Made by a program: the position numbers and the translations under genes. From positions 46,240 through 110,239 of the forward strand of contig CAYYPH010000013.1 of assembly GCA_964473485.1 (NCBI GenBank): a stretch of DNA of 64,000 nt, read 5' to 3'. The notes under the pieces are model-generated. The model was given only the letters and a program-made list of their open reading frames with translations. It was not told the origin of the DNA and made no database searches. The stretch is from CAIVAT01 sp964473485 (GTDB lineage Bacteria > Bacteroidota > Bacteroidia > Bacteroidales > FEN-979). Positions 8,643-18,900 of this stretch are shown piece after piece; within the stretch, counting starts at the first letter, position 1; the number at the start of each line of letters is the position of its first letter.

Positions 8643-9389
8643 ATGACAACAACCGGTAACCAGGAGAGTTCAAATCTCCGTTTGGCAGCCTTGAACAATG
8701 TTTCCAAATCATATCTTCCGGATAAAACGGCAGGTAAAAAGAGTGAAAAGATTCCTGAAACCAGGGTTCTTGACGGGATCACCCTGACGATCGCGGAAAG
8801 GGATTCACTGGCAATCGTAGGTCCGTCAGGGTCTGGTAAAAGCACCCTGCTTAACCTGATCGGCTGTCTCGACCGGCCGGATTCGGGTCAGGTCGTCATT
8901 AACGGCTCTGACACAAGGCATCTTTCTGAAAACCAGCTTTCGGATCTGCGCAACCGGTTCATCGGTTTCGTTTTCCAGATGCACCACCTGTTGCCGCAAC
9001 TCAGCGTGATCGACAATGTGCTGCTTCCCGTCCTGCCCGGTACCGATCACAACACGAGGCTGAAGGCCAGGGACCACGCCATGGAGCTTCTTGAGAAAGC
9101 CGGCATTGCAAGCCATTACCGGAAACATCCCTATCGTTTGTCGGTCGGGGAGTGCCAGCGGGCAGCGGTGGTGAGGGCCCTGGTCAACCGGCCCCGTTTG
9201 GTGCTGGCCGACGAGCCCACCGGGTCGCTCGATGCGGCGAATGCATCCGTTCTTGGCGACATCCTGCTGAAACTGACAAAAGAGGAGGCCACCGCGCTTG
9301 TTGTCGTAACACATTCAACGGAACTGGCCTCACGCATGGATAAAATTTACAGGCTCGGAACCGGAAAACTTACACCTGCAGGGGAATGA
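8643..9389 (+). CDS. ABC transporter ATP-binding protein, LolD/MacB type
   Basis: A 248-residue ATPase with Walker A GPSGSGKST (about residue 60), Q-loop region 'IGFVFQMHHLLPQLSV', signature motif 'RLSVGECQRAAVVRAL', Walker B 'LVLADEPTGSLD' and H-loop 'VVVTHS'. The signature reads LSVGE where most family members have LSGGE or LSGGQ. The closest families power FtsX-type permeases that extract lipoproteins (LolD) or move substrates across the periplasm (MacB). Its stop overlaps the permease ATG by 4 bp, so the two products are made together. The first 40 residues are a poorly conserved extension compared with LolD. Substrate unknown. Confidence 0.88.
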   Translation: MTTTGNQESSNLRLAALNNVSKSYLPDKTAGKKSEKIPETRVLDGITLTIAERDSLAIVGPSGSGKSTLLNLIGCLDRPDSGQVVINGSDTRHLSENQLSDLRNRFIGFVFQMHHLLPQLSVIDNVLLPVLPGTDHNTRLKARDHAMELLEKAGIASHYRKHPYRLSVGECQRAAVVRALVNRPRLVLADEPTGSLDAANASVLGDILLKLTKEEATALVVVTHSTELASRMDKIYRLGTGKLTPAGE

Positions 9390-12300
9390 AGGCCGGCAAA
9401 CTTATCGGGGCAAGCCTCTTGCATTACCGGAGGACCACCTGGACGGTCTTCGTTGGAGTGATAGTCGCCGTCGCCGTGCTCACCGGAGCCCTGATGGTTG
9501 GCGATTCGGTGAAATACAGCCTCCGGCGTATCACCGATCAGCGCCTGGGAAAGATACGCCTCGCGCTTGTTCCCGGCGACCGCTTGTTCAGGCAGGAACT
9601 TGCCGCCGAACTCGGCCGGAAGGCAGGCCTCCGGGTTGTACCTTTTTTCAGTACAACCGGTATCGCGATCAGTAATGAAAAAGGAACCCGGATCAACAGG
9701 GTGGAGGTTTCCGGCGTCAACGAATCCTTTTCCGGGTTATGGGAGAACCCGGGTACTGTTCCTGACATGGGAGAGGCAGTTTTGAGCCTGAACACGGCCG
9801 CACGTCTTGGTGTCGACACCGGCGACAGAATCCTTTTGCGGATGGAACCCCGTGAAAAGGTATCAAGAAATGCCCCGTTCGTGCCCGATCGCCGGGATCC
9901 GGTTGCGCTGAATTTAATGATTACTGCGCTTGTGAGCGATGATGAATATGGCAGGTTCAGCCTTGGTACGGAACAGACGGCACCGCTGAATGTATTTGTT
10001 AACCTTGGGGAACTTGCCGACCGGCTTGGACTGCAGGGATTTGCCAACGGCATCCTGGTTGCCGGGGATGAAGAGGGAAGAGTGACACCGGAGGAGATAG
10101 ACAGCCTGACAGGACAGATCTGGCAGCCTGAGGATGCGGGAATGTTAACAGATCCGTTGGAACCGACGGGAGAAAATGCGGAAAGTGCCACGCATAATGC
10201 CATACCGGGAACCTGGTACCAGCTGACTTCCGAACAGATCTTCATCCCCGGCAACCAGGCTGAGGTCATCCGGCAGGTTTTTGGTGAAACCACGCCGGTA
10301 TTGACGTTCATGGTCAATTCACTGGAAGCGAACAACAGATATACGCCTTATTCCTTTGTAACCGCTGCCGGCAGCGGTCTGATATCCGAAAACCTGAACC
10401 AGGGAGAGATCATCATCAACGACTGGCTGGCCGCCGACCTTCGTGCACGGCCGGGAGATTCCGTCAGGCTGACCTACTGGATCCTGGGCCCGATGAGGAC
10501 CTTAAAAGAGGAATCAGCAAGGTTTGCTGTAAAATCAGTTGTTCCAGTCAATGAGGTACCAGCAGGCCCCGCTCTCATGCCTGCTTTCCCCGGCATTTCG
10601 CAGGCCGGCCACTGCCGTGACTGGGAAACCGGTTCACCGGTGGATCTGTCGAAAATACGCGGCAAGGACGAAGAGTACTGGAAACAGTTCCGGGGAACAC
10701 CCAAAGCATTCATTTCGCTTGCCGACGGTCAGCGATTATGGAGCAACCCCTTCGGTTCGCATACCGGTTTCAGGTTCAAGGCTGATCCCGACAGTTTGCC
10801 GGTTCTCAGGCAAAAGATGATGAAACAGCTGAGCCCGCTGCAGAACGGGTTTGTTTTTCGGCCGGTTTACCGGGAGGGTATGGCTGCCGCAACTCATTCA
10901 ACCGATTTCGGGCAGCTTTTCCTTGGATTGGGATTTTTCATCATAGCCGCTGCACTTATTCTCACCGGGATGCTGTTCTCCATGCACATCTCGGGCCGGA
11001 TGGACGAAGCGGGACTGATGCTTGCAGTAGGGATACGACGGGCGGGTGTGCTGCGGATCCTGCTTGGCGAGGCGCTGATCATTGCCTTTGCCGGAAGCAT
11101 TGCCGGGGCATTTGCCGGCATCGGGATCAATGCCCTGCTCCTTACCGGGCTGAATACCCTTTGGTATGGCGCGGTCCATACCTCCTCGCTGGTACCGGCG
11201 GTTCTTCCCGCCACATTACTGGCCGGAATGATTACGGGTATTGTTATAGCCGTTGCCGTGATGGCGCTCACCCTGAAAAGCCGCATGAAGATGCCGGTCT
11301 CCTGGCTGCTGAAAGGGATACCGCCCGCACCGGTGCATACCGGTTTTCGCCGTCCACGGAACCTGGCTGCGATCATCCTGCTGGCCATTGGCACCCTGGC
11401 CATCCTAGTCACCGGCGCAAACAGAAAAAACACCTCTGCCGAAATCCAACGGGAATCGGGAACCGGCGGTTTCCTGCTCTGGATGGAAACTGCGCTGCCC
11501 GTGCTGCAGGACATGAATTCAGCGGAAGCCCGGGTTACCCTGAATCTTTCTGATGAACCAATATTAGAAAATATCCGGTTCGTCCCGTTGCAGGTTAAGG
11601 CCGGTGATGACGCCAGTTGCCTGAACCTGAACCAGGTATCCTCCCCGCCACTGATGGCCGTTCCGGTGCATTTGTTCGATTCGCTCGGCGTGATGAGCTT
11701 TAATTCCCTGGCAAAGGGAACAGATCCGGCCCATCCCTGGACCGCACTGGAAGCCGGGAACGGATCCAGCGTGATCAATGGGTTTGCCGACATGACAGTG
11801 ATTATCTGGGGGCTTCAGAGAAAGATCGGCGATACCCTGCAGTTCCTTGACGAGCATGGCGATCCTCTGCTGGTCAGGCTTGCCGGCGGACTCGAAAATT
11901 CCATCTTCCAGGGGAATCTGCTGATCTCCGACCGCAATTTCCGAAAGGCTTTTCCCTCGGTGGCAGGAGCAAAGAAATTCCTTGCTTTCGATGTCAATCC
12001 CGCAAAAACGGGTGGAGAAACCTTCACCGCAGCAGAAGATAGCCGGTTGGATTCCCTTGCTGCGGTGCTGGAGAATGTTCTCCGTGACTACGGTTTGATG
12101 ACCATGCCGGCTACCACGCGGCTTGCCTCCTTCAACACCGTCGAAAACACCTACCTGACGGTTTTCATGATGCTGGGCGGACTGGGGATGATCATCGGAA
12201 CGATCGGCCTGGGGATCATTCTCCGGCGCGACATCCAGGAGCGCCGCGGCCAGCTGGCCCTCATGAGGGCAATTGGTTACAGCAGGCGGCTGATCCGTCG

Positions 12301-12529
12301 CATGCTTTTTGTGGAATACCTGAAAATCCTCGTTGCCGGTATGGTTGCCGGAATTGTTCCCTCTGCAGTAATGCTGATTCCCAAAATGCTGCAGCCCGGT
12401 GCAAAACTTCCGGTTCTCTGGATAGGAGCAATCATCCTGTTAATCTTCCTTTCGGGATTGTTATGGATATCGGTATCGGTAAAAGCAGCGCTGAAAGGGG
12501 AGATCCTCAAGGGATTGCGCGAGGAGTGA
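9386..12529 (+). CDS. ABC transporter permease, duplicated FtsX type
   Basis: A 1047-residue membrane protein with the layout of a duplicated FtsX/MacB permease. It has an N-terminal helix (about residues 17-37), a large extracytoplasmic domain, a first FtsX block of three helices (about 510-640), a further helix near 675-690, a second soluble domain, and a final FtsX block (about 925-1035, including 'GLGMIIGTIGLGIILRRDI' and 'RGQLALMRAIGYSRR'). Like LolCE fusions, it would supply both half-transporters from one gene and work with the ATPase encoded just upstream. Nothing in the sequence fixes the substrate. It ends the apparent operon that begins at 2236. Confidence 0.85.
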   Translation: MKAGKLIGASLLHYRRTTWTVFVGVIVAVAVLTGALMVGDSVKYSLRRITDQRLGKIRLALVPGDRLFRQELAAELGRKAGLRVVPFFSTTGIAISNEKGTRINRVEVSGVNESFSGLWENPGTVPDMGEAVLSLNTAARLGVDTGDRILLRMEPREKVSRNAPFVPDRRDPVALNLMITALVSDDEYGRFSLGTEQTAPLNVFVNLGELADRLGLQGFANGILVAGDEEGRVTPEEIDSLTGQIWQPEDAGMLTDPLEPTGENAESATHNAIPGTWYQLTSEQIFIPGNQAEVIRQVFGETTPVLTFMVNSLEANNRYTPYSFVTAAGSGLISENLNQGEIIINDWLAADLRARPGDSVRLTYWILGPMRTLKEESARFAVKSVVPVNEVPAGPALMPAFPGISQAGHCRDWETGSPVDLSKIRGKDEEYWKQFRGTPKAFISLADGQRLWSNPFGSHTGFRFKADPDSLPVLRQKMMKQLSPLQNGFVFRPVYREGMAAATHSTDFGQLFLGLGFFIIAAALILTGMLFSMHISGRMDEAGLMLAVGIRRAGVLRILLGEALIIAFAGSIAGAFAGIGINALLLTGLNTLWYGAVHTSSLVPAVLPATLLAGMITGIVIAVAVMALTLKSRMKMPVSWLLKGIPPAPVHTGFRRPRNLAAIILLAIGTLAILVTGANRKNTSAEIQRESGTGGFLLWMETALPVLQDMNSAEARVTLNLSDEPILENIRFVPLQVKAGDDASCLNLNQVSSPPLMAVPVHLFDSLGVMSFNSLAKGTDPAHPWTALEAGNGSSVINGFADMTVIIWGLQRKIGDTLQFLDEHGDPLLVRLAGGLENSIFQGNLLISDRNFRKAFPSVAGAKKFLAFDVNPAKTGGETFTAAEDSRLDSLAAVLENVLRDYGLMTMPATTRLASFNTVENTYLTVFMMLGGLGMIIGTIGLGIILRRDIQERRGQLALMRAIGYSRRLIRRMLFVEYLKILVAGMVAGIVPSAVMLIPKMLQPGAKLPVLWIGAIILLIFLSGLLWISVSVKAALKGEILKGLREE

Positions 12530-12601
12530 AAAAAATTCCAATTTCCTCACAGCTGATCTGTTAATCAAATACTTTTGATTCCGGTTCAACCTGTTCTTTC
12601 A

Positions 12602-13627
12602 ATGAGATATCTTACCCTCCTCATTATGCTTTCTGCTTCAATGAGCCTTCAGGGTCAACCCTGGAGGCCTCCCCGGAAAGTCATTCTTTTTGAGAATCAG
12701 CAGGTGTTCATCATCCTGAAGATTACCGAAGGCCAGCGGCATGATTTCTATTTTAATCATGGGACTAAGGTCTCCGGCAAAATTGATAAAATAAGTGGCG
12801 ATACCATCACCGTTGGCGATACTGCATTCATGGCCGGTGATATCGAAGAAATCCGTAAGAGTACCTTTGCCGGTCAGCCCTGGATGTCCCCACGCGAAAG
12901 ATCAGCTATTTGGTACAGGTCGGATGCGTCGGTATGGAAAATCATCTGTCCCCCGCCTGACGCCTATAAAAACGCATGGACTTTCAAACTGTTTATCAGC
13001 AGCCGGGAACGTGCGCTTAAACCGGCCAGGCAGGCGACCTACAATCCTTTTGTCTATAAAAACTTTCTGAAGGTTAACCTGGCTAAGCTGGCTCACCTGG
13101 AAATTGCCCTGGCCTACGAACGGGTGCTCGGCCCGAAATTATCGCTTGAGACCGAGCTTAGCGTCATATTTGGGGTAAAAAATGCGGATGCCCATTACCA
13201 TTTCAATTACCCGCTTTATAATTATAACGGCTTTTCAGTCACCACGTATCCCAAGATCTTCCTTATCAATCCCAGGACCTATTTCGGGTTTGTCTTCATG
13301 TACCGCTACCTCTGGTTCGACCAGGTAAGGACAGGCTGGCCGGAAAAAAGCAGCAACAGCAGTTCATTACAGGATCAGAAAAGGAACGATTTCGGGGTGA
13401 GCCTGCGCCTGGGATTCATGCGTCGTTATGATCAGCTGGTCATTGACTGGTATGTCGGAGGAGGGCTGAAGATCATCCTGCTCCACCAGGAAATTTTTGC
13501 TACGTATCCCTATCACGACAGCCAGACCATGTACTGGCTGCATCCTGACCACTCGCCTGATGTTTATAACAAGGTGTTGCTGGGCCCGGTCATCAATGCC
13601 GGGATCAAATTAGGATTCGGATTCTGA
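12602..13627 (+). CDS. Putative outer-membrane-associated protein with signal peptide
   Basis: I do not recognise the family. The 341-residue product starts at the ATG at 12602, which gives a clean signal peptide (MRYLTLLIMLSASMSLQGQ); a TTG 27 bp upstream is in frame but less likely. Residues 25-80 form a small beta-rich segment ('GTKVSGKIDKISGDTITVGD'). The remainder is rich in aromatic residues, alternates polar and hydrophobic residues, and ends in Phe ('GIKLGFGF'), as outer-membrane beta-barrels often do. A barrel of 8-12 strands is therefore my best guess. It lies 72 bp after the ABC permease and converges with fusA, leaving 16 bp between the two stops. Confidence 0.6.
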   Translation: MRYLTLLIMLSASMSLQGQPWRPPRKVILFENQQVFIILKITEGQRHDFYFNHGTKVSGKIDKISGDTITVGDTAFMAGDIEEIRKSTFAGQPWMSPRERSAIWYRSDASVWKIICPPPDAYKNAWTFKLFISSRERALKPARQATYNPFVYKNFLKVNLAKLAHLEIALAYERVLGPKLSLETELSVIFGVKNADAHYHFNYPLYNYNGFSVTTYPKIFLINPRTYFGFVFMYRYLWFDQVRTGWPEKSSNSSSLQDQKRNDFGVSLRLGFMRRYDQLVIDWYVGGGLKIILLHQEIFATYPYHDSQTMYWLHPDHSPDVYNKVLLGPVINAGIKLGFGF

Positions 13628-13643
13628 ACCTTTCTGAAGAGGC

Positions 13644-15722
13644 TTATTTTGCTTCGGCTTTCTTCTTGTCGGCAACCGCTTTCAGCACTTCATCCTGGAT
13701 GTTGCGGGGCAGTGGCGTGTACTTGAAGAATTCCATAGAATAATTGGCACGGCCACTGGAGATATTACGGAGCTGGGTGGCATACCCGAACATCTCCATC
13801 AGTGGTACGAATGCATTCACCTTCTGGGATCCTTTGCGGTAACGGCGCATGGCCTCGATCTTCCCCCGGCGGCGGTTGAGGTTGCCCACCACTTCACCGA
13901 TATACTCATCGGGAGTATTTACTTCCACTTTCATCATTGGCTCGAGCAGGATGGGGTCGGCTTTCATAAATCCCTGTTTGAAACCGATCGAGGCGCAGGT
14001 CTGGAATGCCATGTCGCTCGAATCTACCGGGTGGAAACTGCCATCCAGCAAAACCACCTTGACATCAACCACAGGATACCCGGCAAGGATCCCCCGTTCG
14101 AGGGTCTTCTGGATACCTTTATTGACCGAGGGGATGTATTCGGCCGGGATATTTCCGCCCTTGATCTTCTCGATAAATTCGTACCCATTGCCGTCGTTGG
14201 GCTCAAGGCGCATGACCGTGTGGGCAAACTGTCCTTTTCCACCGGTCTGCTTGACGTGCCTGTAGTTCGACTCGACTTCGCTTGTGATGGTTTCGCGGAA
14301 TGCAACGGCCGGTTCGCCAACCTCGGCATCCACTTTGAACTCGTGTTTAAGCCGGTCGACGATGATTTCGAGATGCAGTTCACCCATGCCTGCGATCACG
14401 GTTTCTTCGGTTTCTTCATCGAAACGCACATTGAAAGAGGGGTCCTCCATGGCAAGTTTGTGCAGCGCCTCGCCGAGCTTCGACTGGTCGGCCCTCTTCA
14501 CCGGGTTGATCTTAAGCTCGATGACACTGGGCGGTATGTGGATGGATTCAAGCAGAAAGCGGTGCTCATCCCCGCAAAGGGTGTCCCCGGTCTTGGTCAC
14601 CTTCATGCCGATGAGGGCCACGATATCGCCCGGACCCGCTTCGCTGATCTCTTCACGGTCTTTGGCATGGATCTTGAAGATGCGGCCCACCCGTTCGTGT
14701 TTTCCTTTGCTGGCGTTGTATACCTGCATGCCGCTTTTCAGGGTTCCGGAGAAGATCCTGGTAAAGGTTTGCTGCCCGACGAAAGGATCGTGGATCAGTT
14801 TGAATGCAAGCGCCGAAAATGGTTCCTTGTGCGAAGGGTGACAGGTATGGATCTTTTCCGGGTTGTCGACATCGGTTCCGGTCACCGCGCCAACATCAAC
14901 GGGCGAAGGAAGATAATCGATCACCGAATCGAGAAGCTGGTGCACGCCTTTATTTTTATAGGCGGCACCGCAGAATACGGGCGTTATGAGCAGTTTCAGG
15001 GTGGCATCGCGCAGCGCCTTTTTCATCAGTTCGGCCGGCACTTCTTTATCTTCCATAAAAAGCTCCATGATCTCGTCATTGAATTCGGCGAGTTTTTCGA
15101 TTGCCCATGCACGTGCTTCTTCAGTCTTATCAACATAATCGGCGGGGATCCCAATCTCAACGGGTTCAAGTTCTTCAAAAATATAGGCTTTCCGGGCAAT
15201 GATGTCGATGACCCCCTGGAACTCCTCTTCAGCCCCGATGGGAACCTGGAAAGGAACGGCATTGGCATCCAGGTATTTGTTCATCTGGGAGACCACGGCC
15301 TGGAAATCGGCTCCGGTACGGTCCATCTTGTTTACAAAGGCAAACCGGGGTACCCTGTAACGGTCGGCCTGGTTCCAGACCGTTTCGCTCTGGGGCTCCA
15401 CGCCGCCCACGGCGCAGAATACCGCGATCATGCCATCGATAACGCGGAGCGAACGTTCCACTTCAACGGTGAAATCGACATGCCCGGGAGTATCGATGAG
15501 GTTGATCTGGTGATTCTTCCAGGCGCAGGTGATGGCGGCCGATGCGATGGTGATTCCTCTCTCCTGTTCCTGTTTCATGAAATCGGTGGTGGCCTGACCG
15601 TCGTGTACTTCGCCCATCTTGCGATTGGTGCCCGTGAAAAACAGGATACGCTCGGTAACCGTGGTTTTCCCGGCGTCGATGTGTGCGGCAATGCCGATAT
15701 TTCTGAGTTTGTTTAGTGGCAT
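13644..15722 (-). CDS. fusA: Elongation factor G
   Basis: The 692-residue product is a complete EF-G, the ribosome-translocating GTPase. It shows G1 AHIDAGKTT, switch II DTPGHVDF and G4 NKMDRTGAD near the N terminus, the effector-loop sequence EQERGITI, and domain IV/V signatures such as GMGELHLEIIVDRL and 'SIGFKQGFMKADP'. The start is set at the ATG at 15722; an in-frame TTG 27 bp upstream would add nine unconserved residues. It is monocistronic here, away from the usual rpsL-rpsG-fusA-tuf cluster, so it may be the second EF-G paralogue that many Bacteroidetes carry. A TAATTTTG -7 box is read on the minus strand at 15754-15747. Confidence 0.95.
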   Translation of the reverse strand: MPLNKLRNIGIAAHIDAGKTTVTERILFFTGTNRKMGEVHDGQATTDFMKQEQERGITIASAAITCAWKNHQINLIDTPGHVDFTVEVERSLRVIDGMIAVFCAVGGVEPQSETVWNQADRYRVPRFAFVNKMDRTGADFQAVVSQMNKYLDANAVPFQVPIGAEEEFQGVIDIIARKAYIFEELEPVEIGIPADYVDKTEEARAWAIEKLAEFNDEIMELFMEDKEVPAELMKKALRDATLKLLITPVFCGAAYKNKGVHQLLDSVIDYLPSPVDVGAVTGTDVDNPEKIHTCHPSHKEPFSALAFKLIHDPFVGQQTFTRIFSGTLKSGMQVYNASKGKHERVGRIFKIHAKDREEISEAGPGDIVALIGMKVTKTGDTLCGDEHRFLLESIHIPPSVIELKINPVKRADQSKLGEALHKLAMEDPSFNVRFDEETEETVIAGMGELHLEIIVDRLKHEFKVDAEVGEPAVAFRETITSEVESNYRHVKQTGGKGQFAHTVMRLEPNDGNGYEFIEKIKGGNIPAEYIPSVNKGIQKTLERGILAGYPVVDVKVVLLDGSFHPVDSSDMAFQTCASIGFKQGFMKADPILLEPMMKVEVNTPDEYIGEVVGNLNRRRGKIEAMRRYRKGSQKVNAFVPLMEMFGYATQLRNISSGRANYSMEFFKYTPLPRNIQDEVLKAVADKKKAEAK

Positions 15723-15746
15723 TTTTACTTGATTTTTTTGGGGGTG

Positions 15747-15754
15747 CAAAATTA
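15747..15754 (-). promoter_or_regulatory. -7 promoter box upstream of fusA
   Basis: Read on the minus strand, TAATTTTG matches the Bacteroidetes -7 consensus TAnnTTTG and lies 24 bases before the fusA ATG. I could not assign a clear -33 TTG box. Confidence 0.45.
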
Positions 15755-15831
15755 CAATTAATTTTCGGATTAATAATCAGAACCTTATGTTAAATTAACA
15801 TTAAACCTGCGGAAGGATTAAAAAAATTTAA

Positions 15832-15873
15832 ATGTCAAGATTCAAATGTCAAAATTCAAAGTTTGAATATCAA
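15832..15873. repeat. 7-base tandem array (ATGTCAA/AATTCAA type), six units
   Basis: Six units at exact 7-base spacing: ATGTCAA, GATTCAA, ATGTCAA, AATTCAA, AGTTTGA and ATATCAA. It lies between the fusA promoter and a bidirectional terminator. The unit family is the same as in the array at 45686-45727, 30 kb away. Confidence 0.8.
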
Positions 15874-15885
15874 TCTTATAAATGG

Positions 15886-15925
15886 AAAAAGAGGCTTTCC
15901 GGTTGTTTTCAGAAAGCCTCTTTTG
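15886..15925 (-). terminator. Bidirectional rho-independent terminator
   Basis: A 13-bp stem, AAAAGAGGCTTTC with GAAAGCCTCTTTT, closes a 12-base loop and is flanked by A and T runs on both sides. It lies just downstream of the stop of the giant secreted protein gene (minus strand) and separates it from fusA. Confidence 0.85.
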
Positions 15926-15958
15926 ATTCAGCCGGTATGTTGCTTCGGCTTTGAATTA

Positions 15959-18900
15959 TCAGTGAAAAATGATCAGTTTGAAGGTCTGCAAATATTGATC
16001 TTTCATCACTTTTACAAGATAGAGACCATTTGGCAGATTGGCCAGGTCGAATTCCCTGCGGGATTCATTAAACAGGGTTGAAACAAATACCCTTTCTCCC
16101 TTTATAGTAAAGATTTCCAGGTTGACGGTACCGGAGGGTTCTTTTCCGTTATTTACCAGGAAGAATTTTCCGGTTGTCGGATTCGGGTAAATGCTGAAGA
16201 GGTCAGAATCAGCAATGTTGTACATTGGCTCAGAATTTCCTGCGATAACATTTACCATGGATGGAGGCAGACTACCGCAGTATGAGTTTGTTGTAGTGAT
16301 GTAACCGTGCAGGTAACCTCCTGACTGGACTGTGGTTGTTGGATAGATCAGAATCCGGACCCCTGCAATCAGATTCACACTGGCGCCGGTCGATACCAGA
16401 AAACTGCTCCCGCTTCCTGCCACGGTGATCGTATTGGAGGCATCAAAGCAAAGTGACAAGGGTGATGGAACAGTGCCGGTTACGGAGGCATTGGTGTTTA
16501 CGACGATCATGGTGATCGCATTGGAAGTGGCCGGATTTCCTGTAGCGCAGAGATAACTGGAAGTGAGTATGCAGGTGATCACGTCACCGTTCAACGGGAT
16601 ATAGGAATACGTCGGAAGACCTGTTCCCACACTGAGGCCGTTCACCTTCCACTGGTAGGCTGGAGATGCACCTCCGTTGAGAGGGGTGGCGGTAAATGTT
16701 ACAAAGTTTCCCGGGGGAGATGGATTTGCTGAAGCGGCAATCGTTACACCGGCAGGTGCAAGAGGCCATACAGTGACGGTGACACTTCCGGCAGCCGTTG
16801 TGCCAAGCGCATCAGTAACGGTAACGGTATAGTTGGTCGTTGCCGGCGGAGTGGCAACCGGATTACTGATTGCCGGGTCCGACAGTCCGGTGGATGGGCT
16901 CCAAAGGTAACTGAATGGGGCCTGGCCACCTGTTCTGATCGTATTAAGCTGTGAACTGTTGCCTGCACATACGATTCCCGGTGTTGCCGTGGCGGCGGCA
17001 GTAAGCGTCGGCACCCAGGTAACCCTGCCGAAGGGGTCGTTGTCATACATTTCACCGGAATAGTCGCCTGTAAAATCCACAAAATAGACGTGGCCGTGAT
17101 TCATGGTCTTGGAGACATTGCTGCTTCCAAGCCAGCTATTTGTTGGGAAAACTGCGCCGCGGATCGTCATTGTCTGTGCATTGTTGATGGTAAGCAACGT
17201 CCCTGCTGAAGCACCATCCTGAAAAGTACAACCCGTGAAGGGATGCAAGGGATCAACAAAGGCGCCGTTCTGTATATTTACGCCATTGGTACCCATGTTT
17301 TCGAAGATGCCATATTCGGCTCCGATGGTCCCCCCTGAATTGACATTAAAAGTGAAGTAACTGGTCGGCAGATTCGTTTGGATGGTGGCCGGATCCCCCG
17401 GTGTTCCTGAAATATTTAATACGCCTCCGGAATTTACGTTCAGTGTCTTTCCATCAAGGAGTTTCAGCACCGAAGAGGCGGGAAGTGCAAGGGTCCCGGG
17501 GGAGTTAATATTGATGTCACCGGTAACTAACAGGTTGTAGCCATTGAGGTTGTAAGAGCCAGCATTTACTGTGAAGTCGCCTGTTTGCTGGCAGCTTGTA
17601 TTACCAATCTGGGTTACAGAAGAACCAACGGTTTTGTCAACCAGAATGTTATGGAAATATCCCAGTGTTCCGGAATAGGTGAGGATCGAGTTGCCGGTAC
17701 CCAGGAAGCTAACAGTATTATGTCTGACTGCGGTACTGAAAAACCCCGATGTGTTAACAGTAAAATTGCCATAAACTGAATGAGTTAGCGATGAGATATT
17801 ATCTTCCCATGTACCTTGTACAATTTCAATATTTCCTGTACTGGTGGTATTATTCGCCGGTTTAAACTTACCTCCGCTTTTATCGATGACCAGATTTGCA
17901 AAGAACTCTCCGCTTCCAAGGTTTGTCATGACCTGATCGGCTGATCCGTCGAAATGTACAGTGGAATATTGTCCAGGCTCGAACCCGATCACACTTGTGT
18001 ATGGAGCAGTGTTGTTGTTTGTCCAGCTATTGCGGATGTAAATGTGTGGCCCATACAAATCATTGGCATTTAACCCGGCATCCAGGCTGATGGTCATGGG
18101 TCCGTTGACATAGAGATTTGTTGGTGTGTTGAGCTCAAGATTTCCGTCGACGATCTGGAGTGCATTGTTCACGGTCACATCTCCGTTCAATTCCAACGCT
18201 CCAAAACCGCCAAAGGTCTTGTTTAGCATCAGGTTGTAAAAGGTTTCAGGCGTCAGCACACTTTTCCAGGCTGATCCGTCAAAAACAACGGTACCGGTTC
18301 CCTCGTCAAATCCTGCGGTACCGACATTGTTGGTCCAATCACCTGCCACGTTGATCGTAGTGTTGCCAAGGTAAAACATTCCGCCTGTTATGGTCACATT
18401 ACCATTGACATCCGTTGAAATGATATTTGTTATGCTATTGGCCATCGGCGCATCAACCTGCCTTATGGTATCACCTTCCCGGATCATCCGGATCCCGGGG
18501 TACTTGGGCGGTTCATCAGTGGTTCCTTTGTTTATAAGGATATTATGGACAAACCCGCCACCACTGTTATGAAAATCGCCATTTGTGGGGCCGTAAAATT
18601 CAATGGTACCGCCAGTGGGAGTGAATTCACTCCGGTAAACATAAAATCCTCTTGCTGTGCGGATTGTTCCGCCGGTGATATTTTCTGTGAAGTTCCACAT
18701 TGAGTTGCCGATGATCACCCCGACATCCTTGATGTCCAACGTGCCCCCACTCATCTCTATATATCCGTCGGCCGACCAGGGCCAGTAACTGTCCCAGCCC
18801 AGGCCTCCCCAGATGTTGAAATTCCCGCCGAAAATATATACGGATCCGGCCAGATCAACCCATCCGTCATTATTTGTAAGGTTGATGGTTCCTCCCGGAT

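Noticed and set aside
14031..15716. Long open frame antisense to fusA
   Set aside because: It is a shadow of the strongly conserved fusA coding strand, with no recognisable domains or start signals.
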